Source: Tahibacter amnicola (GTDB taxonomy: Bacteria; Pseudomonadota; Gammaproteobacteria; Xanthomonadales; Rhodanobacteraceae). Taken from it: a stretch of DNA of 64,000 bases. The notes below the pieces were generated by a model, which worked only from the letters and a program-made list of their open reading frames with translations, made no database searches and was not told the origin of the DNA. Below are positions 38,601-45,795 of this stretch, in pieces. The position numbers and the translations under genes were made by a program. Positions within the stretch are counted from its first letter, which is position 1. Each line of letters begins with the position of its first letter. Location of the stretch: positions 4,055,001-4,119,000 of the forward strand of contig NZ_CP104694.1 in assembly GCF_025398735.1 (NCBI RefSeq), in the 5' to 3' direction.

Positions 38601-40134
38601 CCGCGTCGCAGGCAAACGCACCAAGCATCGCAACAACCTGGACAAAGGGATCCGGCGTACAGATGGCAACGCGCGCACCCGGGCATGCGCCCTGCCGGCG
38701 AACTTCCGACGCCATCTGCGCAACCGCGTGCGCGAGCGCGGCATAGGTGAGCGTCCGGGCACCATCGCGCAGCGCGATGCGGTCTGGCGCCAGGGCGACC
38801 TGCCGTTGGAACAAGGCAAAAATGTCCGGTACGTCCGCCCGTGGCAACGAGGGCCGCACCCAGCGCCGGAGCATCGCCTGCTCTTCCGGACCCAATGCAT
38901 CGGGCATACGGTCGCAGGCTTGCGGAGCGCCATGCGCGTTCACGCGCGCGGCGAAGCGGTCCACCAGCACGGCAATCGCTTCCCTATCGAAGTGCGCCGC
39001 GTCGAACCGCCATTCCAATGCAATGGCATTCCCCGGCCCGCTCATGCCTTGCAGGTGCAGCGCACTCTCCAGTGTTTCGTCGGCGCACCACGCCACGCGA
39101 ACGGCCTGGCGCGGATCGCTGTTGCCGCGTAGGGCCAGGGAAAATGGCGAGCGCCGGCTGCCGCGACGGGCCAAGTGAACGGGAAGGTCAAAACGCAGCG
39201 CCCATTCGGCGGCATGGTCGATCGCGCGTTGGGCCAGCTGGGCTCGCCGCCGCACTGTTGCGGTGGCTGTCGTGGTCATTGCGATCGGGAAGGAAATGGC
39301 GAATCGTCCCGGACAGCGATCCAGTGCTTCCAGCGGGCGTGCGTCGATGCCCAGATCCAGGTGAACGGCACCGTCCGGCACAAAATCCTGCAGCACACTG
39401 GCCCACAGCGCGGCCAGCGTCGCGTCGAGCGAGGTCTGCGTCGCCATCGCGATCCGGCCGATCGCATCGCCCAGATCGGTACGGCGCAACGCGGCGGGCC
39501 GGCGCGCCGCAACCGGCGCGGCATAGGCAATGACCGTGGGTCCGTTATCGCGTTCGGGCGCGTCGTCCGGCAAGGCGACAGACAGCGGTTCCGCCGCGGC
39601 ATCGGCCATCCAGGATGCGACGTCCGCGTACTGCATCGGCACTTCGCCCGGCGTTCCGGAAGCCAGTGCTTCGGCCAGCGTATCCGCGAACACAGCTACG
39701 CATTTCGTATCAAAGGATGCTGCGTTCACGACCATCACCAGGCGATGGCCTTCCGCGTGCGGTACCAGCGCGGACCAGAGCCCCGGTGCGCACTCGGCAA
39801 GCTGTGCCCAGACGGCCTCGGCCACGCCTTCCGGCTCATCCTGCGTCGCATCGGCACTCACCACCGGCAAGGGCACTGCCGCGACGACGGACGCGCGCTG
39901 CACGGTTTGACCTAGGTATTCCTCGTAGCGCGTCCGCAGCACCTCCCAGGAGGCGACGACCTGCGCAAAGGCGCGGTTGACCGCCTCCGCGCTGTAGCTT
40001 GCGTCGATGTCGAACACGCCGCGCACGCGTCGCTGGCCGTCGCCAGCAGCGAGCAGCGCTTTCTGCAATGGCGACAATTCGCAGGGATCTGCGTCGTCGG
40101 TGGGGAAAGGCGTCTCGTCTGCCAGTGCGTTCAT
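32377..40134 (-). CDS. NRPS: interface-like degenerate C - A(Asp) - T - C - A(Gly) - T - C, 3' end probably frameshifted
   Basis: As read, this frame encodes 2585 residues. Domains are: a C-like domain (18-425) with NAASFDT (137-143) where HHxxxDG belongs; A1 (435-930), code D-L-T-K-L-G-H-I-G-K, matching Asp; T1 (GGNS near 961); C2 (HHVAVDA near 1138); A2 (about 1450-1930), code D-I-L-Q-L-G-M-I-W-K, matching Gly; T2 (GGNS near 1976); C3 (HHLIADE near 2165). The degenerate C just before A(Asp) resembles the interface domains of beta-hydroxyaspartate synthetases. After residue 2460 the frame runs 270 bases into the next gene. Dropping one base from the G6 run at 32747-32752 ends it at 32708 with PPESACESTEVFSL. 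The start lies 14 bases after the HD-like gene. Confidence 0.88.
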   Translation of the reverse strand: MNALADETPFPTDDADPCELSPLQKALLAAGDGQRRVRGVFDIDASYSAEAVNRAFAQVVASWEVLRTRYEEYLGQTVQRASVVAAVPLPVVSADATQDEPEGVAEAVWAQLAECAPGLWSALVPHAEGHRLVMVVNAASFDTKCVAVFADTLAEALASGTPGEVPMQYADVASWMADAAAEPLSVALPDDAPERDNGPTVIAYAAPVAARRPAALRRTDLGDAIGRIAMATQTSLDATLAALWASVLQDFVPDGAVHLDLGIDARPLEALDRCPGRFAISFPIAMTTTATATVRRRAQLAQRAIDHAAEWALRFDLPVHLARRGSRRSPFSLALRGNSDPRQAVRVAWCADETLESALHLQGMSGPGNAIALEWRFDAAHFDREAIAVLVDRFAARVNAHGAPQACDRMPDALGPEEQAMLRRWVRPSLPRADVPDIFALFQRQVALAPDRIALRDGARTLTYAALAHAVAQMASEVRRQGACPGARVAICTPDPFVQVVAMLGAFACDAAFVPLDPAWPAARRDAVLTDAQAAVCVEAAPDSSGLSPTHDTIAIDATALPAYLVYTSGSTGTPKGVVVTRRHLAHYVANLTRTLALEEPLAWAGIGTFAADLTYTALFGALATGGELRLIGRDQLADPQRLLESLRIAPVDVLKTVPSLVASLLALDPSGAFLPRRCLLVGGEAVPPGLAHAVYEAASGCAIVNHYGPTETTIGVVVHPRLANDLRRRGVAASVIGRPLPHVGMRVVDANGEMAGIGIPGEIVIHGASIADGYRNAPAKTAASFLPDPYAETPGARCYRTGDLGRWLPDGCLEFLGRIDGQVKFNGFRIEPGEIEECLRKVPGVTDACVVPVRGADGAVLRLHAFVAPMAADTRVAEACCRDALPSAMVPAFIDALALLPRLTNGKLDRKALEAQAASAPEADADPDATPAQRRIGALLGNLLGRANLGPNTDFFAAGGNSILAIRAIGALNRELGCRLRAEVIFEHPTPAGLAKAVMHQAPSLPPISRAQRTGLTRLSPAQERLWIAAQLLEPQALTIPLRIRLAGDVNPPAIDGALRAILRRHEVLRSYIVSVDGLPLAQVASVPQPFLECADALDGSAFFARGFDLATELPLRARLGAVGPGQWELLLAFHHVAVDAWSLEIFFKELAAHLRDASAVSADLPVQYVDYAAWQRSLLEGEKGRQLQIQWQRYLADSEPRIELDPAFDGATAQRGAAVVRAELPGEILDRLRSQAAAAGVSLFAALLGGFLAVLRKVSGCDDIVIGTPMADRAAPELEEVIGLFFHVLPLRVRMNAAIPAADLWRRVHGELARLWALRDIPFDTLADAIPRSDDRLQPWFNIVFTQRDAADGSSTTLQVPGVVAHVERPTQAVGHYDGFCAIETSPTKATCILEYRSDRIGAATAQRLVDWWVAVVADQSQRPGALLGAHGLGEAPILAGRSAPAVPPLFKRLDDWRAQCAEADAVQSEGVVLSRTRLGQRVDAVAAALGDRHRIGERVALCHSRGADLVVALLAIWRAGLVYVPIDPTLPPARREAIVQDAQPVCVLVDDGAADERGFQGTACLSVRSLEAEGVQRLPAHWLVPAPAQPAYLIYTSGSTGRPKGVVVPWMAFAAFLDTVSARLALTPSDVLLATSSVGFDISLLELILPLVCGGVVRVAPDSAWQDPESLARSLADATVLQATPSAWQLLRPYLDGLRLRHALVGGEAVPRDLAATLHSVADSVWNMYGPTEATIWVAAAAIDAVPTVGGGAVVDIDGPLAGTYWHVVDADGHDCPVGMPGELVLAGPLVATGYHGLPRLTAERFVPGENGARQFLTGDRVVRLSSGAVRFLGRRDGMVKLRGYRIEFADIEAALRALDGVANAAAHVVGDRLFACIVPTATSSPVPAEAVRAAVAQRLPAYMVPAHISVVEALPTTASGKLDRRRLPVPVITTETVADVPFSPLERVVADAFATLLGRPVTQANDDFFLSGGNSLLAARLVALLGSSSGADLPLRDVFRDATVAGIARRLQRSGAPAVPLPAVTPTLRREGPLSPYQEGIWLAQRRGDTGATYHISAAVVLQGALDVARLRRAIAALYLEQDQLRCVIVETAGTLSQQTSLDVQPEWIAVDATDVLVDEAALLREWRAQAFDLRRPGYCRFGLIRRSADVHVLSIVLHHLIADEWSWRLVLERLQALYVAEAPAAQDVSPAGYVDYSVLLERERDAHWLTRQAAFWADALRGSPPLLELAAARPRPVRRQFRGEAIDVLVGGETTRALQALAQAHSTSLFAVLAAAYAVLLHAGSGRRDIVIGTAAANRRLAGTEHIVGQFSNVLALRIGLDPQAPFHALLEQAADVVSGALDHQEYPFAAVVQQLGVQPSAAFAPVVQNFLVFHNTPKAQAASPWRVQVLAPAYTHSEYDLDLGLALRSGALEGYLRFNSDLYDRSDMSALAAQWGALLDQIGRSADTSIAWLCRPPSRRASRPKCFRCERFPVLERPVFGHALSLEPYRCIPPCRSLISCTTCACARSASVKRAANCVSRHRAARYWPTMWRACAGARRNCWKASGHATPSATTSWRPLIASWRLRAMHSRSPVRRVR
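32747..32752. other. Six-G run, probable frameshift site
   Basis: The reading frame of the Asp/Gly synthetase changes quality here. Upstream is normal condensation-domain sequence. Downstream, the annotated frame overlaps the next gene, while the frame obtained by one-base removal stops after 14 codons. Confidence 0.55.
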
Positions 40135-40148
40135 ACCGGAATCGTCAT

Positions 40149-40763
40149 TCAATCGTGGGGGCGGCGGGCCAGCCCGACCCGGACCAGGACGCGCCATGCA
40201 TACACGGCCACGCGCGCGGCGACGGTGCTGCGCAGGTGGCGCCGGCTCTCGTCCTGCCAGCGTGCGCGTGCGGGTTCGGCCAACAGACGCTCGACGCGCT
40301 TCCACATGGGCGCCTGAAGGGTCTGCACTGCACGCCCGACCCACCAGCGCGACGGAAACTGGTCGAGCGTATTGGCGAGTACCAGGTGCAGCAACGCGCG
40401 ATGATCGACCCCGTCCAGCGCTTCAGCCGGCACATCGCGAAAGCGAATGGCCGAGGGAGTGGTCGCGTCAAACAGCGAGCGGTGCCTGACGCGACAGAAC
40501 AGATACACCAGGCGCTCCACCGCGGGACCGACCGCCGCACGCACAGTGTCACGCTGAGCGAGCGTCGCCGCGCCGGCGAATGTGGCCGTGCCGTAGACGT
40601 TGTGGCACAACGCCGCCGCACGCAGGGCTTCGTCCAGCCCCCAGTCGAACAACAGGTCACGCGTGCCGATGACGTGGTCCCGCACGGTGCGATCCGAATG
40701 CGCGCTGTTGGCGCCGTCGAACTGGTCCAGCAATGCCAGCGCCGCCTGCTCCAGTGGCGTCAT
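40149..40763 (-). CDS. HD-like small protein embedded in the NRPS operon
   Basis: This 204-residue protein begins MTPLEQAALALLDQFDGANS, then HSDRTVRDHVIGTRDLLFDW, then GLDEALRAAALCHNVYGT. The spaced histidines and the helix pattern resemble the HD-type metal-binding fold of DUF6817-like proteins, some of which I recall in secondary-metabolite clusters. No function is established. Its ATG overlaps the stop of the upstream synthetase (ATGA), and the next synthetase starts 14 bases after its stop, so it is certainly co-transcribed. It could modify a substrate or be a metal-dependent hydrolase; this is inference. Confidence 0.7.
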   Translation of the reverse strand: MTPLEQAALALLDQFDGANSAHSDRTVRDHVIGTRDLLFDWGLDEALRAAALCHNVYGTATFAGAATLAQRDTVRAAVGPAVERLVYLFCRVRHRSLFDATTPSAIRFRDVPAEALDGVDHRALLHLVLANTLDQFPSRWWVGRAVQTLQAPMWKRVERLLAEPARARWQDESRRHLRSTVAARVAVYAWRVLVRVGLARRPHD

Positions 40764-43700
40764 GGGGCGTCCTGCCCTGTCCCGGTCATTCCCGCCAGCA
40801 CGCGACGCGCACCGGTGTAGCTGCGCCGGCCATGGCTGTACAGCTGATTGTCCAGTACGAGCAGGTCATTGCGCTGCCAGCCGAAGACGACTTCGTTTGC
40901 CGCATACGCACGGCGGATTGCCTCCAGATCGTCGGCGGCAATCGGACTGCCATCGCCGAAACAGGCGTTGCGCGGCAGCGACTGCTCGTCGAACAATTGG
41001 CGCAGATCGCGCTCCACCGCCGCCCCCAGCGACGACACATGGAACAGGTGCGCCTGGTTGAACCACACCCGTGCACCGGTCGGTGAATGGGTCCGGACCG
41101 CAGGCAAGGTCTGCCAGGTGCGCAGGACGTCGTTCTGCAGCCACTGCCACTGCATGGCGTGCGCGCGACAATACGATTCCACCTCGTCGCGCGCGGCTGT
41201 CTGGAACGTCTCCTGCCAGGACAGGCCGATGCCGCGGTGGTAGTTGCGTACATACATCACGCCACGCGCCTGGAAACGTTCCAGGGTCACATCAGGAATG
41301 GCAGCCAGCACACGACGATTGTCGGCAATCGGCGTTTCACCGCCGGTCGCGGCAACCTCGCGGCTCCAGAACATGATCCGTTCCGGCCAGCGCGCTGAAT
41401 AGGCGTTCTCACTGTGCAGCGGGATCTGCGCATCAGCCGGGTATTCGGTCGATGTATAGACGTGGTTCCGCACCTGGGTACGCGGCGTGGAGCGATTTTC
41501 GTACGCCACCATCGCCCCTTGCCCGAGGAGCCCCACACAGGCCTCGAATTCCTCGATCGGCAGCTCGGCAAATCCGCGGAACAGGACGGCGCCGTGCTGC
41601 GAAATCCGTGCGTGGATAGCGGACGCGTGCTGCGTGATCCAGTCACGCAGCGATGTGGACAGCGACGGCGCAGACACGCAGTGAAGGCCATCCGGCGATG
41701 CCGGGTGCTCCGCCACGGAATTTGCACCAGTGACACTGCGGCGTCCCGCACCGGCCAGACGCGCCGCCAGCGACTGCGTACGCGCCTGTTGCTCAGCCTG
41801 GCGCTGCCCATGCAGCGCAGACCGGATCGACGCCATGTCGCGCGCCGGGTCTTCCGCGAGGAAAGTGAGCAGCGCCCGGCAATGATCCGTCCACTGTCGC
41901 ACGTGCGCCTCTTCGTATACCGCTGTGTCGGCGTCCAGGTGAAGTTCCAGTCCGTCGGGCCCGGCCTGGGCCGAGATCAGCAGCGGAAACTTCACGCCCG
42001 CACGCTCGACCGGCACGTACTCCACCCGGCAGTCGCCGCCGAAATCCGGGGTCGGGAGCCACTCGCTGTAAACGAACCGCACATGCGAATGTGCTCCGCT
42101 GGCCATTGCCGGCGTTGCGGCGATCACCTGCTCGAAGGCGACATCCTTGTTTTCCAGCACACCGGTGCTGCGCGCGCCGACGTCGCGCACGATGTCGACC
42201 ATCCGGCGCTGGCGCTCAACCGGAACCGTGTACAGCACGCTATTGAGAAAGTAGCCGCACACGCCGTGGAGCGCGTCATCGTCCCGTACCGCCATCGGCA
42301 CGGCAATGCGTACCAAGGGCAGATCAGCGGCAATCCCCAGCGCCATGCCGATCGCAGCCAGCACCAGCGTGTGCATCGACACCTGTTGCGCGGCGGCCGC
42401 GGCGCGCAATGCCTCGGTCGATGCCGAGTCGAGCCGGGTACTGCGACGCAGCACGCCCGCCGTCCCGGTACCCGAGCGCCGCGGCAGCTCCGGCAAAGCC
42501 GGTGCGTCGGCGTGCACGCGGGCCCAGTAGTTCAGTTGCACGGCGTTGCGTTCGGCCGACACGGCGTGCTGGCGGGCGCTGAACGCCGCGTAGGCATCCC
42601 GCGGCGGCGGCGACGGCAAGGCCGCCACACCGTGCGTGTACGCCGTCGACAACTCGTCGATCAGCCGCGACGTCGACCACTCATCGATAAACAGGTGGTG
42701 CAATCGCAGCACCAGGCAGGTGCTGCCGGACGGCTCGCGCAGCGCGTGGACGGCAACGACAGGGCCCCGCTCCAGGTCCAGCGGCTCGGCCGCGATCTGT
42801 CGTATGCGCAGTGCCACGTCCAGCGGCGACTCCCGGTGCCACTCCCACAGCGGATCCTGTCCGACCCGCTGCCGGATCGCCTCGCCGTCCCACGCCAGCG
42901 TCGTGTGGAAAATGCCGTGGCGCGCAATGACACCGGCGAATGCGGCACGCAGGCGCTCCTCGTCAACCGAACCGTGCAGGCGCAGCGCCACGGGCACAAG
43001 GTATGGATCGGCCAGTCCACGACGGCGCGCATTCAGCGCAGCGCGCCACAGGGGCTGTTGCAGCGGCGACAAAGGCGCATCGGTTACTTCGCTGGCCGCC
43101 GCTGCCGGCGGCGTAGCAACATCCGCACCTGCCATCGCCGCATCAATCGCCCCCGCAATGCGGCGCGGCGTTGACAGCGCAATCAGCGTCGCCAGGGGAA
43201 TGCTGGCGCCAAACTGCTTCCGGATCTGGCCACGAAGGCGAATAGCGAGCAGCGAATGGCCGCCGACCGCGTGGAAGTCGTCGTCCGGACCGAAATCGCC
43301 GTGCTGCAACAACGCCGACCACAACCGCAGGACCGTCGCCGTAGTGGCGTCCACGTCCACAGCTGGCACAGGAGCAGTATCCGCCAGGACTGCCAGGTGC
43401 GCGGTATCGAGCTTGCCATTTGCCGTCAGCGGCATCTGCGCCACCGCAAACCAGTGCGCCGGGCGCAGGGGCTCCGGCAGATGCTGTTGCGCGCTGGCGC
43501 GCAAACCGGCAAGCGTCGTGCCGGTCTCCAGCCGCACGTAGGCGCGCAGCTCGCGGTCGCCGTCGGGCAAGGCCACCGCCTCTACGGCGGCTTCGGCGAC
43601 GCCGGCGAGTGCCTGCACCCGCGCGCGCACGTCGCCGAGTTCCACGCGATGTCCCCGGATCTTTACCTGTTCATCACGACGCCCGACATAGCGCAGGTAT

Positions 43701-44869
43701 CCCTGCGCATCGACATAGCCGTAGTCGCCAGTGCGGTACGCGCGCGCGCCGGGCTGGCTCGCTGCCGGATCCGGCACGAAACCTTCCGCGGTGCGACGCG
43801 GCAGTCCGCGATAGCCCCGCGCCACACCGGCACCGGCGATCAGGATCTCGCCGGTTTCACCGTGCACCACCGGTCGAAGCCATGCATCGACGATGCGGAT
43901 CGACGTCGCGTCGATCGGCGTACCGATCGGCAGCGAACCCTCATAGCGGGCCACGGACGCCGTGTAGATCGTGCTTCCGACCACGGTTTCGGTAGGACCG
44001 TATTCGTTGTGGATTCGGTATCGCGGGAACAGCGCCGCCGCGGCGCGCTGCACATCGCCCAGCAGTGCCTCTCCGCCCAGCACCAGTTCGCCCGAGGACT
44101 CGAACACAGACGCGCCGCGTTCCACGGCGATGGCCGCCACCTGGCTGGGCGTGAGCTTGACCAACCAGCGTCCGCGCAGGTAATCCAGTGATGCCACCAG
44201 CCCGGTGATTTCGCGACCCGGCGCGACGATGTGCACACAGCGACCGCGGACGATGGGGAGCAACAACTGCGTAATCGCCGCGTCGAAAGCCGGGTTGAGA
44301 TGCGCCACAGCCCCCTCCAGCGCATCCATGTCGTAGTGGCGCGCGGCCCAGGCGAGGTAGTTACACAAGCCGTCACGGCGTACTTCCACGCCCTTGGGCG
44401 TGCCGGTCGAACCGGAGGTATAGAGCACGTACGCCAGGTCGCCATCGGACTCACGCCCCTGCAGCGGCTGCGCTGCGACTGGCGAAAGAGGCTCGATGCG
44501 CAGCAGCGCGGAAGTACCCGGATTGGCACGCAGGATGGCGCCGGCGTTTGCCATACGCGCACGGTCCAGCGCGTGCGTACCGCTGACGATCACGAAAGCC
44601 CGGCCCGCACGCAGACAGGCGCACAGGGCCAGCACCAGTTCCAGACTGCGTTCGATATCCACCGCCACGACCGCATCCGGCGGGTAATCCGCACGCAACG
44701 CCGCCGCGACACAATCCATGTGCCGGGCAAAGGTCGCAAAATCAACGCTACGCGTGCCGTCTTCCACCGCCAGGGCGTCGCCGTATTCACCCAGTCCCGC
44801 CAGCGCCGGTGCTAACTGCCAGCCAGACCGCTGCGCGCCCGTCAGCTCAGAATTCACGTGCGCGTTCAT
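40760..44869 (-). CDS. NRPS: A(Asn-like) - T - C - SyrP/TauD-type dioxygenase fusion
   Basis: This 1369-residue protein starts with an adenylation domain (about 15-495; LYTSGSTGTPKG) whose code reads D-A-T-K-V-G-E-V-G-K, close to Asn/Asp codes and closest to Asn. A carrier follows (AVGGHSL, Ser539), then a condensation domain (600-1060; HHLFIDE at 724-730, with Glu in place of Gly). A Fe(II)/2-oxoglutarate dioxygenase domain (about 1105-1369) is fused at the C-terminus: HSE at His1152 and Glu1154, second His1346 in YSHGRRS, Arg near 1355, and TGARVWFNQ. It resembles SyrP-type beta-hydroxylases of carrier-bound Asp. The condensation domain for its own Asn module sits at the end of the 1543-residue synthetase. 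It is bounded by ATGA overlaps on both sides. Confidence 0.9.
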   Translation of the reverse strand: MNAHVNSELTGAQRSGWQLAPALAGLGEYGDALAVEDGTRSVDFATFARHMDCVAAALRADYPPDAVVAVDIERSLELVLALCACLRAGRAFVIVSGTHALDRARMANAGAILRANPGTSALLRIEPLSPVAAQPLQGRESDGDLAYVLYTSGSTGTPKGVEVRRDGLCNYLAWAARHYDMDALEGAVAHLNPAFDAAITQLLLPIVRGRCVHIVAPGREITGLVASLDYLRGRWLVKLTPSQVAAIAVERGASVFESSGELVLGGEALLGDVQRAAAALFPRYRIHNEYGPTETVVGSTIYTASVARYEGSLPIGTPIDATSIRIVDAWLRPVVHGETGEILIAGAGVARGYRGLPRRTAEGFVPDPAASQPGARAYRTGDYGYVDAQGYLRYVGRRDEQVKIRGHRVELGDVRARVQALAGVAEAAVEAVALPDGDRELRAYVRLETGTTLAGLRASAQQHLPEPLRPAHWFAVAQMPLTANGKLDTAHLAVLADTAPVPAVDVDATTATVLRLWSALLQHGDFGPDDDFHAVGGHSLLAIRLRGQIRKQFGASIPLATLIALSTPRRIAGAIDAAMAGADVATPPAAAASEVTDAPLSPLQQPLWRAALNARRRGLADPYLVPVALRLHGSVDEERLRAAFAGVIARHGIFHTTLAWDGEAIRQRVGQDPLWEWHRESPLDVALRIRQIAAEPLDLERGPVVAVHALREPSGSTCLVLRLHHLFIDEWSTSRLIDELSTAYTHGVAALPSPPPRDAYAAFSARQHAVSAERNAVQLNYWARVHADAPALPELPRRSGTGTAGVLRRSTRLDSASTEALRAAAAAQQVSMHTLVLAAIGMALGIAADLPLVRIAVPMAVRDDDALHGVCGYFLNSVLYTVPVERQRRMVDIVRDVGARSTGVLENKDVAFEQVIAATPAMASGAHSHVRFVYSEWLPTPDFGGDCRVEYVPVERAGVKFPLLISAQAGPDGLELHLDADTAVYEEAHVRQWTDHCRALLTFLAEDPARDMASIRSALHGQRQAEQQARTQSLAARLAGAGRRSVTGANSVAEHPASPDGLHCVSAPSLSTSLRDWITQHASAIHARISQHGAVLFRGFAELPIEEFEACVGLLGQGAMVAYENRSTPRTQVRNHVYTSTEYPADAQIPLHSENAYSARWPERIMFWSREVAATGGETPIADNRRVLAAIPDVTLERFQARGVMYVRNYHRGIGLSWQETFQTAARDEVESYCRAHAMQWQWLQNDVLRTWQTLPAVRTHSPTGARVWFNQAHLFHVSSLGAAVERDLRQLFDEQSLPRNACFGDGSPIAADDLEAIRRAYAANEVVFGWQRNDLLVLDNQLYSHGRRSYTGARRVLAGMTGTGQDAP

Positions 44870-45795
44870 ACGGAATCTCCTTCGGCGACATAGCGCCCCA
44901 TGGCCACGTGCAATTCACGCGGGCCGGCATACGGATTGCGACCATGCGCCAGCAGCACGTTGTCGACGACCAGCACATCGCCGGCCGCCAGGGGCACACT
45001 CCATTCCAGTCGCTCATAGACCGTGTTGATGTGGTCCATGACGTCATCGTCGATGGCGCTGCCGTCGCCAAACCGGCAATCGCGCGGCAACGCCTCGTCG
45101 CCGAAGGCGTCACGCAGTTCCTGCCGCACGTCAGCGCCCAGAAACCAGGGATGCCAGTGCTGGGCCTGGTTGAACCAGCAATCCTCGCCCGTAACAGCGT
45201 GGCTTTCCACGGCCGGACGGATGCTGCGCGTCTGCAGAACGTCATCGTCCAACCAGCGGAACGCGATACCACGCGACCGGCAATGCTGTTCGGCCTGTGC
45301 GGCCGTCGACACCTGCAGTACCTGGCGCCAGTCCAGGCCAACGCCCAGGCCCATCGTACGCACATAGCACACGCCCTTGGCACGAAACTCGGCGACGACG
45401 TCAGGATCGATAGCGGCCAGTACCGCGCGGCTGTCGACCAGCAGTGTCTCGCCACCCCGGTCGGCCGGGCGCACGCTGCGGAACGCGATGATGTCGGGCC
45501 AATCGGCGTTGAAGGAGTTCTCGTTGTGCCAGACCAGCTTCTGTTCCGGCGCGTGCAGTACCGGTGTGTAGATATGCTCAGTCGCACCCAGCGCGACGTG
45601 CTCACCGTTTTCACGCATCAGCGCGGGTGCGAAGCATCGCACCAGCCGCGCAAACGCCTCGGGAGAATCGCAGCCGGACTGGCGAAACAGTAGCGCGCCG
45701 CTGACGTGCAGCTGCCGGCGCAGACCGTCGCGATGGGTGACCAGGTAGGCATCCAACGGCTCCGGCAAGGGTCCAATGACAGTGTGACGCTGCAT
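44866..45795 (-). CDS. SyrP-like Fe(II)/2-oxoglutarate beta-hydroxylase
   Basis: This 309-residue TauD-fold protein has the ligand set WHNEN (His90, Glu92), a distal His284 in LLAHGRNPY, and Arg293 for 2-oxoglutarate. HxE in place of HxD is also seen in the fused copy. VTGEDCWFNQ is characteristic of the SyrP group, which hydroxylates the beta carbon of Asp loaded on a carrier protein. The start is the ATG at 45795, which overlaps the preceding stop (TGATG); the open frame above it lies inside the previous gene. Its likely targets are the Asp and Asn residues of the two flanking synthetases. It could be the partner recruited by the interface-like domain of the Asp module. Confidence 0.9.
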   Translation of the reverse strand: MQRHTVIGPLPEPLDAYLVTHRDGLRRQLHVSGALLFRQSGCDSPEAFARLVRCFAPALMRENGEHVALGATEHIYTPVLHAPEQKLVWHNENSFNADWPDIIAFRSVRPADRGGETLLVDSRAVLAAIDPDVVAEFRAKGVCYVRTMGLGVGLDWRQVLQVSTAAQAEQHCRSRGIAFRWLDDDVLQTRSIRPAVESHAVTGEDCWFNQAQHWHPWFLGADVRQELRDAFGDEALPRDCRFGDGSAIDDDVMDHINTVYERLEWSVPLAAGDVLVVDNVLLAHGRNPYAGPRELHVAMGRYVAEGDSV

